Notes under the pieces: model-generated | What the model saw: only the letters and a program-made list of their open reading frames with translations | The model's database searches: none | What the model was told of the DNA's origin: nothing | Assembly (NCBI GenBank): GCA_964351875.1 | Contig: CAYGQC010000053.1 | Location: 1-21,047 of the forward strand | Length of the DNA stretch: 21,047 nt | Reading direction: 5' to 3' | From: JANSWO01 sp964351875 | GTDB lineage: Bacteria > Pseudomonadota > Gammaproteobacteria > Pseudomonadales > Azotimanducaceae | Made by a program: the position numbers and the translations under genes | Part shown: one piece after another, positions 1-7,109 of the stretch | Position numbering within the stretch: position 1 is the stretch's first letter | How the letters are laid out: every line of letters begins with the position of its first letter

Positions 1-10
1 CCCGAGGGGT

Positions 11-304
11 CTAGCCGTCGGAGCCGATCCCGGAGTTAACGCCACGAGACTGCTGGTAGCGTTCCAGGTTGTCCCGGCTTTCCTCGCTGATTCGATCCCA
101 GGTTTTGCGCTTGTAGCAAACACGTTCCTTGATTCGGCGACCGGTGACTTCAACGCGCTTGCACACTCTTTCCTCACCATCTTTCTCCGAACGCTCGGAC
201 GAGCCGCGCGAATCGTCTTTCGCGAACGCTGCAGGCGCGGCGAGGGAAAGTGTCAGCCCAATTGCGAGGCCGGCGAGCCAACCTCTGGGTGTTGATAAGA
301 CCAT
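11..304 (-). CDS. Small exported protein with a conserved-looking Cys pair, function unknown
   Basis: 97 aa from the ATG at 304, which has AAGGA about eight bases upstream; the reading frame extends further 5' but that part looks non-coding. Residues 9-28 form a hydrophobic signal peptide ending AAFA before KDD, so the mature protein of about 69 aa is probably periplasmic. It is highly charged and carries C48 and C63 around a basic core (VCKRVEVTGRRIKERVC), followed by KTWD. I recognise this layout (CK..VTG.RIK.RVC....WD) from small uncharacterised exported proteins of Gammaproteobacteria, but no function is known to me. The two cysteines could form a disulfide; that is inference. It is the last gene of the minus-strand group, 86 bp after the VOC gene. 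Confidence 0.72.
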   Translation of the reverse strand: MVLSTPRGWLAGLAIGLTLSLAAPAAFAKDDSRGSSERSEKDGEERVCKRVEVTGRRIKERVCYKRKTWDRISEESRDNLERYQQSRGVNSGIGSDG

Positions 305-390
305 TGGAATGTCCTTGCTAGGGGAAATGTTGTCGCTTTTGCGGCCTGCTGAGCAGGCACACAAAGAGCTGCGAGCTGTACGGTTTTTCG

Positions 391-762
391 TTATCCGAGC
401 TTCATCTCGTAGAAGCAAAGCTTATTGCCGTCCAGGTCTCGTACATAAGCGCCGTAAAAGACCGGCATACGCTCGCCAGGCTCGCCATCGTCCGTGGCAC
501 CCAGCTCGATCGCTTTAGCGTACAGCTTATCCACGGTTGCGCGATCTCCGGGAATAGCCACCATGTTGCCGTTACCTGGCACCTGAGCACCCTCGTCGTA
601 GGGTGTGCAGATGGCCAACATGGCCGCATCCGTGCCTGTGCCGAAGAAGCGGATTCGGCCAGCGTCCATGAGCTGCCTGCCACCGATCTCGCCCAGCAGA
701 GCACTGTAGAAAGCACAGGCCTTGTCGAGGTCCTTGGCACCGAGAGTTGCATATCCGAGCAT
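391..762 (-). CDS. VOC (glyoxalase/bleomycin-resistance fold) protein
   Basis: 123 aa. The ATG at 762 is chosen because AAAGGA lies about seven bases upstream and the protein then begins exactly at the first beta strand (MLGYATLG). Two beta-alpha-beta-beta-beta modules are visible: residues 1-52 (DLDKACAFYSALLGE, then RIRFFGTG) and 64-122 (VDKLYAKAIELGA, then FYGAYVRDLDGNKLCFYE). The length is typical of one-chain VOC proteins that dimerise. E119 in the final strand sits where a metal ligand usually lies, but the first strand has Tyr/Thr instead of the usual His, so glyoxalase I activity cannot be assumed. The substrate is unknown. It lies downstream of the P450 gene on the same strand, 148 bp away. 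Confidence 0.85.
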   Translation of the reverse strand: MLGYATLGAKDLDKACAFYSALLGEIGGRQLMDAGRIRFFGTGTDAAMLAICTPYDEGAQVPGNGNMVAIPGDRATVDKLYAKAIELGATDDGEPGERMPVFYGAYVRDLDGNKLCFYEMKLG

Positions 763-910
763 GTCTGATTCCTTTGAGTTGTAGCCAGCGCTACCAGCCA
801 AAACCGACTCGCAGCGAACGTCAACAAGTGTGGGGCCTCGCTGACAGGCGGGCAACTACCTCGCGGGTGTAGCTCGGGGCTCGGCGCTCACCAGACGCCG
901 ACTCAGCACG

Positions 911-2185
911 TCAGCGCGGATCGAACTGAACCTGCAGCCCGGGCAGGTTACGCAAAATAAAGCTCGGCTCTGGCTCAGGCCGAGGCGCGCCCTCCGCGAG
1001 ACGCCAATTTGCACCAATGTCCATCAATGTGCGAAAGCCCAGAGTGAGCTCCTGCCTTGCAAGCGGCGCTCCAATACAGAAGTGAACGCCAGCGCCAAAG
1101 GCAAGCTGCTGGCCGGCCTTGGCGCGGTCGACATCAACCTCATCCGGGCTGGGGAACTGATCACCGTCCCGGTTAGCTGCACCGTAACGCAACATGACCA
1201 TGTCGCCGGCAGACAATGGGTAGCCACCGAGCTCCGTATCTTTAGTGACCAGGCGCGGCAACCCCTGCACGGGCGCCTCCATGCGTAGCGTTTCCTCGAC
1301 AAACGTCTTGATGCGCTTGTCGTCGCCCCTGATCTGTTCCTGCAGCTCCGGGTTTTCGCAGAGCAGCAGCATGCCCCAGGAGAAGGCGCTGGCCGTGGTC
1401 TCATGGCCGGCAACGAGAAACTGATTCAGCACCGAAATGCACTCGCCATGGGTGAGCGGCCGATCGCCGATCTCCAGCTTGTTGTTGGCGAGGATTGAGA
1501 TCATGTCCGCGCGCGGTTCCTCGCGACGCGCGTCCACCAGTCGAATCAAGAGCTTCTGCAGATCGAGTGCGAGTTGCGCCCTGCGAACCATCTCTTCGCC
1601 AGGCAGAGGCGTCAGCCGTAACGCGGACGCTGCGGCCGTGGCTGCGTCGTCAAAAAACTCACGCTCTTCTTCAGGAATGCCCAGGCGATCAGCAATGATC
1701 TGCAGGGGTACAGGACCGGCGAACGTATCAACAAAGTCCACCGCGCCGGAACCCGCTGCGAGCAGACTCGCGGCACAGCCATCGATCACACCCTGAACCG
1801 CGTCCTGCGCCTCACGTATGCGGGCGGCAACGAAGAGCTTGTTCACCAGGGAACGATAGTTAGTGTGATCGGGTTCATCGAGCGTCAGCATCGTCGGCGG
1901 CACATCCACCATCTGCCCCGTCAGATTGATCAATTGCTGCTGCACTTCAGGGCTGGCAGCCGCGAATGCAATCCTCTGACTCTCTTGCAGGAAACCGTCG
2001 TAACGGCTTGAGTAAACGTCAGTTTCCTTAATCGCCTGCCGTACAAGGTCGTAGCGGGTTATCACGTGCACGTTCATCTCAGGAACGAAGAACACCGGCG
2101 CTTCGGCCCGCAGCTTCTGATACGCAGGGTACGGATCGCGAAGGGTCTCCAGGGAAAACAGTTCTACATCGGCTGCACTACTCAT
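911..2185 (-). CDS. Cytochrome P450, soluble class I bacterial type
   Basis: 424 aa, usual length for a soluble bacterial P450. The ATG at 2185 has AGGAG seven bases upstream; a GTG one codon earlier (2188) is the alternative. Landmarks in order: N-terminal DPYPAYQKLR at about 18-27, I-helix AGHETT at 259-264 with the acid-Thr pair used in oxygen activation, K-helix E298-T-L-R301 (ExxR), and the heme loop FGAGVHFCIG at 363-372 with C370 as the axial thiolate. It should be a cytoplasmic monooxygenase that needs a ferredoxin and a reductase, neither of which is in the window. There is no membrane anchor. The substrate cannot be read from the sequence; nearby BVMO and lipid genes make a fatty acid, terpenoid or steroid-like substrate plausible. 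The csoR-like gene starts its own short unit 117 bp upstream on the same strand. Confidence 0.96.
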   Translation of the reverse strand: MSSAADVELFSLETLRDPYPAYQKLRAEAPVFFVPEMNVHVITRYDLVRQAIKETDVYSSRYDGFLQESQRIAFAAASPEVQQQLINLTGQMVDVPPTMLTLDEPDHTNYRSLVNKLFVAARIREAQDAVQGVIDGCAASLLAAGSGAVDFVDTFAGPVPLQIIADRLGIPEEEREFFDDAATAAASALRLTPLPGEEMVRRAQLALDLQKLLIRLVDARREEPRADMISILANNKLEIGDRPLTHGECISVLNQFLVAGHETTASAFSWGMLLLCENPELQEQIRGDDKRIKTFVEETLRMEAPVQGLPRLVTKDTELGGYPLSAGDMVMLRYGAANRDGDQFPSPDEVDVDRAKAGQQLAFGAGVHFCIGAPLARQELTLGFRTLMDIGANWRLAEGAPRPEPEPSFILRNLPGLQVQFDPR

Positions 2186-2302
2186 CACGCTTCTCCTGAA
2201 AGAATTTCCGGGTACTCAACATCGCAATCACCGCCGATTGTAGCCAGATTTTGAGTTTCAGAACGCCGCCGTTGTGACGCGAGGATAGTAGCCAGGCGTC
2301 GC

Positions 2303-2596
2303 CTAGCGCTTCAACTTGCCGAACAGATCAACCAGTTCTTCAAATTTGGCGCGCTGCTCACTCTCATCGCCCGATGCGATCGCGGTTTCAACGCAGACCT
2401 GCGCGTGGTCTTTCAGGACCGCATCTTCCACTCGCGACAGGGCCGCTTTCACAGCCTGAAGCTGCGTGAGCACATCGATACAGTAGCGCTCGTCTTCGAT
2501 CATTCGAGATATGCCACGCACCTGACCCTCTACTCGATTCAGGCGTTTTAAGATGCTGCTCCGATCCACGCGAGTCTCCAACTGACTATGCGCCAT
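2303..2596 (-). CDS. csoR: CsoR-type metal-sensing transcriptional repressor (probable Cu(I))
   Basis: 97 aa, ATG at 2596 with GAGGG close upstream. It is an all-helical DUF156/CsoR-RcnR-FrmR family protein with the signature RLNRVEGQVRGISRMIEDE at 18-36. The sensing residues are visible: C39, H64 and C68. The spacing (25 then 4) is the same as C36-H61-C65 of the copper sensor CsoR; FrmR (formaldehyde) lacks the last Cys and RcnR (Ni/Co) has His there. So Cu(I) sensing is the best call, by family knowledge. Such proteins are DNA-binding tetramers that release DNA on metal binding. No copper ATPase, chaperone or oxidase gene lies beside it, so its target is not evident; it may act on its own promoter (see the inverted repeat at 2612-2633) or at a distance. 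Confidence 0.9.
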   Translation of the reverse strand: MAHSQLETRVDRSSILKRLNRVEGQVRGISRMIEDERYCIDVLTQLQAVKAALSRVEDAVLKDHAQVCVETAIASGDESEQRAKFEELVDLFGKLKR

Positions 2597-2611
2597 TGTC
2601 CCTCAAGTTAC

Positions 2612-2633
2612 GGGCGCTGTCCCAATCGCGCCC
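2612..2633. promoter_or_regulatory. GC-rich inverted repeat just upstream of the csoR-like gene
   Basis: GGGCGC (2612-2617) and GCGCCC (2628-2633) are perfect 6-bp arms with a 10-bp spacer, 16 bp before the csoR start codon. CsoR proteins bind GC-rich pseudo-palindromes, so this is a candidate autoregulatory operator. It also lies next to the terminator hairpin of the upstream gene, so it may only be part of that structure. Inference from position and symmetry. Confidence 0.3.
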
Positions 2634-2636
2634 AAG

Positions 2637-2658
2637 AAAAACGGCGCCCGAGGCGCCG
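2637..2658 (-). terminator. Rho-independent terminator for the Gln/Pro-repeat protein gene
   Basis: On the minus strand a 7-bp G+C-only stem (CGGCGCC / GGCGCCG, 2642-2658, loop of 3) is followed directly by TTTTT (2641-2637). It starts 27 bp after the stop codon at 2686. It separates the repeat-protein gene from the csoR-like gene, so csoR probably has its own promoter. Confidence 0.8.
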
Positions 2659-2685
2659 CTGTTCGATTCGAGAAGGGGCCAGTCC

Positions 2686-3234
2686 CTACCAGTTGTCGTC
2701 CTGCTCGACCTCCGGCAGGTCAAACGTCATGCGAAACGTTCTATTCGCAAATTCAACGACGGCCGAGGTGTCACCCGTTTCGCGCCCGCTAATGGGCTGG
2801 CGTCCTGAGCCTGTCTTCACCTCACCTACGACAACCTCATTGCCAGACTGATCGGTCTGGAACTGCACACGAAACGGCATTTTGGGACCGCCGTCGACGG
2901 AGACAACGCCATACATGTAGGGCATTTCCTCGCGCTCAATGGTCATGACCATGCCATCGCCCTGCAAAGTCAGCGGGTAACCGTCATCAAACTCCGGTCC
3001 GTACTCGCCCGGACCATTTGGACCGGGATACGGCTGCTGCTGGTGATAGGGCTGTTGCTGGGGATATGGCTGCTGCTGAGGGAAAGGTTGTTGCTGCGGA
3101 TTCGGCTGCTGTTGAGGGAATGGCTGCTGCTGCGGGTACGGCTGCTTTTCAGCCCCCACGGCGTAGCCGGCAAGCATCACCGGCGCGAGCAGCAAGGTGA
3201 CGAGAGTAAGGAGACGGCGAAATCGGAGTGACAT
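2686..3234 (-). CDS. Exported protein with an N-terminal Gln/Pro hexapeptide repeat
   Basis: 182 aa. The N-terminus (basic RFRR, then hydrophobic residues 8-24, ending AVGA before EK) is a signal peptide with a likely cut after A28; there is no lipobox Cys. Residues 31-70 are nearly all Gln, Pro and aromatic, in hexapeptide units of the form QQQPYP or QQQPFP. A Gly/Pro linker follows, then a compact 100-residue domain (about 86-182) with beta-rich, acidic composition (GDGMVMTIE, PKMPFRVQFQ, FRMTFDLPE). I do not recognise that domain. A secreted or periplasmic protein whose disordered spacer presents a small beta domain is the reading I favour. It is transcribed alone: it ends in a clear terminator and faces the BVMO gene across a 239-bp divergent region. 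Confidence 0.8.
   Translation of the reverse strand: MSLRFRRLLTLVTLLLAPVMLAGYAVGAEKQPYPQQQPFPQQQPNPQQQPFPQQQPYPQQQPYHQQQPYPGPNGPGEYGPEFDDGYPLTLQGDGMVMTIEREEMPYMYGVVSVDGGPKMPFRVQFQTDQSGNEVVVGEVKTGSGRQPISGRETGDTSAVVEFANRTFRMTFDLPEVEQDDNW
3025..3144 (-). repeat. In-gene repeat coding for QQQPxP hexapeptides
   Basis: About six and a half 18-bp units code for (Q)QQP-aromatic-P, with Y, F, N or H as the variable residue. The units differ by synonymous and single substitutions, so they are not perfect copies, but the run could still change length by slippage or recombination. Confidence 0.85.
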
Positions 3235-3311
3235 ATTCGGCTCGGGTGTTTGGGATGTACTTCTATAGGCGCGGTTCTGACGCTTATCGGGTCAGCCCTG
3301 GGCGACTAAAG

Positions 3312-3328
3312 GCACGTATTCAACGTGC
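3312..3328. promoter_or_regulatory. Inverted repeat in the divergent region before the BVMO gene
   Basis: GCACGT and ACGTGC are perfect 6-bp arms around ATTCA. It lies about 145 bp before the BVMO start and 78 bp before the start of the divergent repeat-protein gene, a usual place for a dimeric regulator. No regulator gene is adjacent, so the binding protein is unknown. Confidence 0.35.
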
Positions 3329-3357
3329 AGCCGAAGGGAATTTTCGCTAGCCTCACC

Positions 3358-3371
3358 GACCTAATTAAGTC
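3358..3371. promoter_or_regulatory. AT-centred near-palindrome before the BVMO gene
   Basis: GACCTAATTAAGTC is symmetric at 12 of 14 positions around TAATTA. It stands out as AT-rich within a GC-rich region, about 100 bp before the BVMO start. It may be an operator or part of a promoter; no convincing -35/-10 pair could be assigned. Confidence 0.3.
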
Positions 3372-3473
3372 ATGCGGTTTAATCGCCAATGTCGCTCGGG
3401 TTATCGACAGCCAATCCCGGGTGCATGCCAGGCAGTTAACCGGACCAGCCTGATTCAACCTGCGGAGCCAAAC

Positions 3474-5273
3474 ATGGCCGAAACGACCCACAATCTCGAT
3501 TTTGATCCGGACGCCCTTCGGCAGAAATACATCGATGAGCGAGACAAACGACTTCGCGCAGACGGCAACGATCAATACGTCAACATCACGGGCGACTTCT
3601 CACACTACATTGACGATCCGTATGTAGAACCGGGATTCAAGCGGGAGCCCATCGTTGAAGACGCAGAAGTCGTCGTCGTCGGCGGCGGTTTCGGTGGGCT
3701 GCTGGCAGCCGCGAGACTGAAGGAAGCTGGCGTCAGCGACGTTCGGCTGATTGAGAAAGGCGGCGACGTTGGCGGCACCTGGTATTGGAATCGCTACCCA
3801 GGCGCTGCCTGTGACGTCGAATCCTATGTCTACCTTCCACTGCTCGAAGAGATTGGCTATCTGCCGAAACAGAAATACTCACCGGCACCCGAGATCCTCG
3901 AACACTCTCGCGCAATCGCGCGCTACTTCGATCTCTACGATGGAGCGCTCCTGCAGACTGAAGTCACCGACATGGTGTGGGACGAAGAGATCAATCGCTG
4001 GCTGGTCACCACAAACCGTGACGATCGAATCCAGGCTCGCTTTGTCGTTCAGTCAAACGGTCCGCTGAACCGGCCAAAGCTTCCCGGCATTGAGGGAATC
4101 GACAGCTACACCGGACACAGCTTCCACACGTCACGTTGGGACTACGACTACACAGGCGGCAGCAGCGAAGGCGGCCTCGACAAGCTCGCGGACAAACGCA
4201 TCGCGGTGATCGGCACCGGCGCAACCGCAGTCCAATGTGTACCGCACGTAGCCGCATCCGCCAAACAGCTTTTCGTCTTTCAGCGGACACCCTCCTCCAT
4301 CGATGTACGCGCTAACCGGGCAACCGAGTCTGACTGGGCCGCGGAACTGCAACCGGGCTGGCAGCAGGAGCGCATGGACAACTTCAATACGCTCGTCTCC
4401 GGCGGCTTCGCAGAGAAAGATCTGGTCAACGATGGCTGGACCGAAATTATCCGAAACCTGCTCATCATGATTCAGAAGGAAGACGAGCCCGATCTGTCGC
4501 CGGAGGCCATGGCCCGTTCGATGGAGATTGCGGACTTCCAGAAAATGGAGCAGATCCGCAAGCGCTGCGAAAGCGTGGTGGCCGACGCCTCTACGGCGGA
4601 AGCGCTGAAACCCTACTACCGCCAGTTCTGCAAACGCCCCTGTTTCAATGATGAATATCTGGATGCGTTCAATCGGCCGAATGTCGAGTTGATCGACACC
4701 GATGGCAACGGCGTGGAGCGTATAACCGCAAACGGCGTGGTCGCCAATGGGGTTGAGTACCCGGTCGATTGCATCATTTTCGCCACCGGCTTCGAAGTCG
4801 GCACCGCCTACAGTCGCCGGTGCGGCTACGAGGTCACTGGCAAAGCCGGCGTCACACTCACGCAAAAGTGGTCGGAAGGCGTTCGGACCCTGCACGGCAT
4901 GCATGCCAGCGGCTTCCCGAATTGCATGATCATGGGGCCCGGTCAAAGCGCGTTCACGGTGAACTATCCGCACTCATTGAACGAGCAGAGCAAGCACCTC
5001 GCCCACATCATTCGCCACGCTGTTGATCACCAGATCAACACCCTCGAAGCGACGCCGGAGGCCGAGCAGGCCTGGGTCGACACCATCACCGACATGGCCC
5101 GGCTACGCGAAGGCTTCCTGGCAGAATGTACGCCCGGTTACTACAACAACGAAGGCAAGAGCAACGAACTCGCTCGCCAGAACAGCTCCTACGGCGGCGG
5201 TCCGATTGCGTTCTTTGACCTGATGGAAAAGTGGCGCGCTGACGGCACCTTCGATGGGTTGTCGATGAGTTAG
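3474..5273 (+). CDS. Type I Baeyer-Villiger monooxygenase (FAD, NADPH)
   Basis: 599 aa from the ATG at 3474 (CGGAG eight bases upstream). The enzyme inserts one oxygen atom next to a ketone carbonyl, giving an ester or lactone, using NADPH and O2. Visible: FAD-binding GGGFGG at 70-75, the BVMO motif GGTWYWNRYPG at 100-110 followed by D114, the BVMO fingerprint YTGHSFHTSRW at 212-222, the second Rossmann motif GTGATA at 247-252, R388 in CKRP (aligned with the catalytic Arg of phenylacetone and cyclohexanone monooxygenases), and ATGF at 437-440. About 60 extra N-terminal residues precede the FAD site, and the length fits the 600-aa BVMOs that act on large cyclic ketones such as cyclopentadecanone monooxygenase; the exact substrate is inference. 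An MFS gene follows after 55 bp on the same strand. Confidence 0.96.
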   Translation: MAETTHNLDFDPDALRQKYIDERDKRLRADGNDQYVNITGDFSHYIDDPYVEPGFKREPIVEDAEVVVVGGGFGGLLAAARLKEAGVSDVRLIEKGGDVGGTWYWNRYPGAACDVESYVYLPLLEEIGYLPKQKYSPAPEILEHSRAIARYFDLYDGALLQTEVTDMVWDEEINRWLVTTNRDDRIQARFVVQSNGPLNRPKLPGIEGIDSYTGHSFHTSRWDYDYTGGSSEGGLDKLADKRIAVIGTGATAVQCVPHVAASAKQLFVFQRTPSSIDVRANRATESDWAAELQPGWQQERMDNFNTLVSGGFAEKDLVNDGWTEIIRNLLIMIQKEDEPDLSPEAMARSMEIADFQKMEQIRKRCESVVADASTAEALKPYYRQFCKRPCFNDEYLDAFNRPNVELIDTDGNGVERITANGVVANGVEYPVDCIIFATGFEVGTAYSRRCGYEVTGKAGVTLTQKWSEGVRTLHGMHASGFPNCMIMGPGQSAFTVNYPHSLNEQSKHLAHIIRHAVDHQINTLEATPEAEQAWVDTITDMARLREGFLAECTPGYYNNEGKSNELARQNSSYGGGPIAFFDLMEKWRADGTFDGLSMS

Positions 5274-5295
5274 CCGCAAACGACAAAGCGGGTAT

Positions 5296-5318
5296 GCTGG
5301 CAGGCTTTGCCGGCCAGC
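5296..5318 (+). other. Stem-loop between the BVMO and MFS genes
   Basis: G-CTGGC-A-GGC, loop TTT, GCC-G-GCCAG-C: nine pairs with one A/G mismatch, ending 10 bp before the MFS start codon. There is no T-run, so it is not an intrinsic terminator. It may reduce translation of the MFS gene or protect the upstream mRNA end. It also replaces any recognisable Shine-Dalgarno site. Confidence 0.35.
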
Positions 5319-5328
5319 GATCCGACCA

Positions 5329-6474
5329 ATGATGGCTCCTCTGTACGCCCTCAGCGCTATCCTGATGATCGCCTATGCGGCGATCTTTACGTTGCTGGCG
5401 GAAATTCGCGGCACCTTCGGCTTTTCTGAGACCGCCGTCGGCATGATCGCGGGCTCCGCCTTTGTCGCCGGGTTCATCGCTCAACTGACACTGTCCCGGT
5501 TCGCCGACAGCGGCCACGGCAATACGCTGATGCGTGTAGGCATCGCGTTTTCGCTGGTCGGCGCGGTGTGGATGTGTTTCGCGGAGAGCCTCCCCGCCTG
5601 GCTCGCCTCTCGCTTTCTGCTCGGTTTCGGAGCCGGCTGCGTGCGGCCCGGCATTCGCCGCCTTGCGTTTGTCGCCAACCCGAACAACGCTGGCGCCGCA
5701 CTCGGCAAGCTCGCCGCCTGGGAAATGGTTGGCTTTCTGATCGGCCCTGTACTCGCGTCCATCCTGTTTGAAATCGCAGGTTTAACGCTGACCTTTGCCG
5801 TCGTCGCCGGTTTGATTGTCGTCTGCACGCCCTGGGTGTTTCGTGTCCATATCCCGGGTTCCGATCAACCTCTGCAACGCGCGATGCTGACGCTACTCAA
5901 ACGCCCGGAGATGCAGGCTTGCCTGGCCCTGGGTATCGCGTTCTACACGGCCATCGGTGTTTTCGATGCGATCTGGGCGGTGTTTATCGCGGATCAGGGT
6001 GGCTCGCAGTTGTTTATCGGCGTCACGATGTCGCTGTTCACCCTGCCCATGATTCTGATCGCACCGTGGGCCGGCGCGCTCGCCAGCCGAACCAACGTCT
6101 TGCACCTGATTTCGGGAACGATGCTGGTCGCGCTGATCTGCATGGCCTGCTACGGGATAATCGATTCCATCTGGTGGATGCTTCTACCAATGATTGTGCA
6201 CGCGGTAGTGGATGCCATCAGCATGCCAGCGACTCAGCTCGCCGTCGGTTATGCGAGCGGCGAAAACGCCATCGCCGCAGGCCAGGGACTCTACGGCGCC
6301 GCGGGTTTAGTTGTCGCGGCCATTGCCAGCATCGGCGGCGGCGCGGTTTATCAAAACTACGGCGCAGATGGCCTGTGGATCGGCTCCGCGGCATTCATGC
6401 TGATGTGCCTGATGTTTGCGCACTGGCGCGGCCGCCAGGGCGACTGGAAGCCGCAGCCAGTGTCCGCCGGCTAG
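5329..6474 (+). CDS. MFS transporter
   Basis: 381 aa with about 12 hydrophobic segments across its whole length. The first segment starts at once (PLYALSAILMIAYAAIFTLL, 4-23). The loop between segments 2 and 3 has RFADSGHGNTLMR (57-69), a relaxed form of MFS motif A, and RFLLGFGAGCVRPGIRR (95-111) matches the motif B region with its conserved Arg. The shape resembles drug/proton antiporter-like or organic-acid MFS proteins; the substrate is unknown. Placed 55 bp after the BVMO gene, it may import a ketone substrate or export a lactone or other product. The start is either ATG of the ATGATG pair at 5329 or 5332, with no clear ribosome binding site. Its stop overlaps the stop of the convergent gene at 6471. 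Confidence 0.9.
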   Translation: MMAPLYALSAILMIAYAAIFTLLAEIRGTFGFSETAVGMIAGSAFVAGFIAQLTLSRFADSGHGNTLMRVGIAFSLVGAVWMCFAESLPAWLASRFLLGFGAGCVRPGIRRLAFVANPNNAGAALGKLAAWEMVGFLIGPVLASILFEIAGLTLTFAVVAGLIVVCTPWVFRVHIPGSDQPLQRAMLTLLKRPEMQACLALGIAFYTAIGVFDAIWAVFIADQGGSQLFIGVTMSLFTLPMILIAPWAGALASRTNVLHLISGTMLVALICMACYGIIDSIWWMLLPMIVHAVVDAISMPATQLAVGYASGENAIAAGQGLYGAAGLVVAAIASIGGGAVYQNYGADGLWIGSAAFMLMCLMFAHWRGRQGDWKPQPVSAG

Positions 6475-7109
6475 CGGCGATAGGACATTTGGCCAGCACG
6501 GCGCAGGTCAATCAGTAGCAGCACGATAACTAGAAACAGCGCGAACAGAATGCGCGGGTCGCCCGGGTTCAGTTGCGGCCTCAAGGGAAACGCGAGCGTT
6601 CGATCCACGGCGGCCAGCTTCCAGTCATGGCGCGCTCGAGTTTCCGGCATCACGATGATGTCCATGATGTCCCGGCGGGATCGATAGCGAACGAGCGCAC
6701 CCGCCGTCCAGCCGTCCACAGCGTCCAGCCCCTGATAATCCATTGCTCCGGCGACCGCCGTACCCATAAATACCGGATGGCTCGCGCGCAGAAGCATGGC
6801 CGGCAGCATGTGCTCCATGTAATAGCGCATCAATTCGTCACCGCTACTGACTGCCTCGCCGGTTGCGGGAGAAATCGGCACATCCGCAGAATCCATGATG
6901 TTGATCATGACGAACGCCTGTCCGTCATCGCTCGACATGAACTCACGCATCCTGGCCAGACGCTCCGGATCGGATTCGCCCGCGCTGAGCACCGCCATAT
7001 ACGCATCTATCTCTGCGTCATCCAGGCGCCCATCAGTATTGACATACCACCAGAGAAAGAGAGCGTACACGCACGCGCCCAATGACCACACAAGCAGCCG
7101 TCCCGACAT
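6471..7109 (-). CDS. Protein anchored by two membrane segments, possible DUF1330-like domain
   Basis: 212 aa with hydrophobic segments at 4-23 and 187-201 and a soluble domain of about 160 residues between them. An EF-hand-like stretch DGRLDDAEIDAY (26-37) follows the first segment. The middle (GQAFVMINIMD at 63-73, then WTAGALVRYRSRRDIMDIIV at 134-153 and HDWKLAAVDRTLAFPL) looks like a ferredoxin-like alpha/beta barrel of the DUF1330/ABM type; this is recognition by pattern only. The ATG shares one base with the TGA stop of the dehalogenase-like gene (TGATG), so translation is coupled and the two products probably work together or in sequence. No catalytic residues can be named. The stop codon TAG and that of the MFS gene are read from the same CTAG on opposite strands. 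Confidence 0.78.
   Translation of the reverse strand: MSGRLLVWSLGACVYALFLWWYVNTDGRLDDAEIDAYMAVLSAGESDPERLARMREFMSSDDGQAFVMINIMDSADVPISPATGEAVSSGDELMRYYMEHMLPAMLLRASHPVFMGTAVAGAMDYQGLDAVDGWTAGALVRYRSRRDIMDIIVMPETRARHDWKLAAVDRTLAFPLRPQLNPGDPRILFALFLVIVLLLIDLRRAGQMSYRR

Noticed and set aside
881..901. Hairpin TCGGCG / CGCCGA after the P450 gene as a terminator
   Set aside because: Six-pair stem with a nine-base loop and no T-run on the minus strand; too weak to call.
4131..4973. 280-codon minus-strand frame inside the BVMO gene
   Set aside because: Antisense shadow of the BVMO coding sequence, which has all family motifs; long shadows are common at this GC content.
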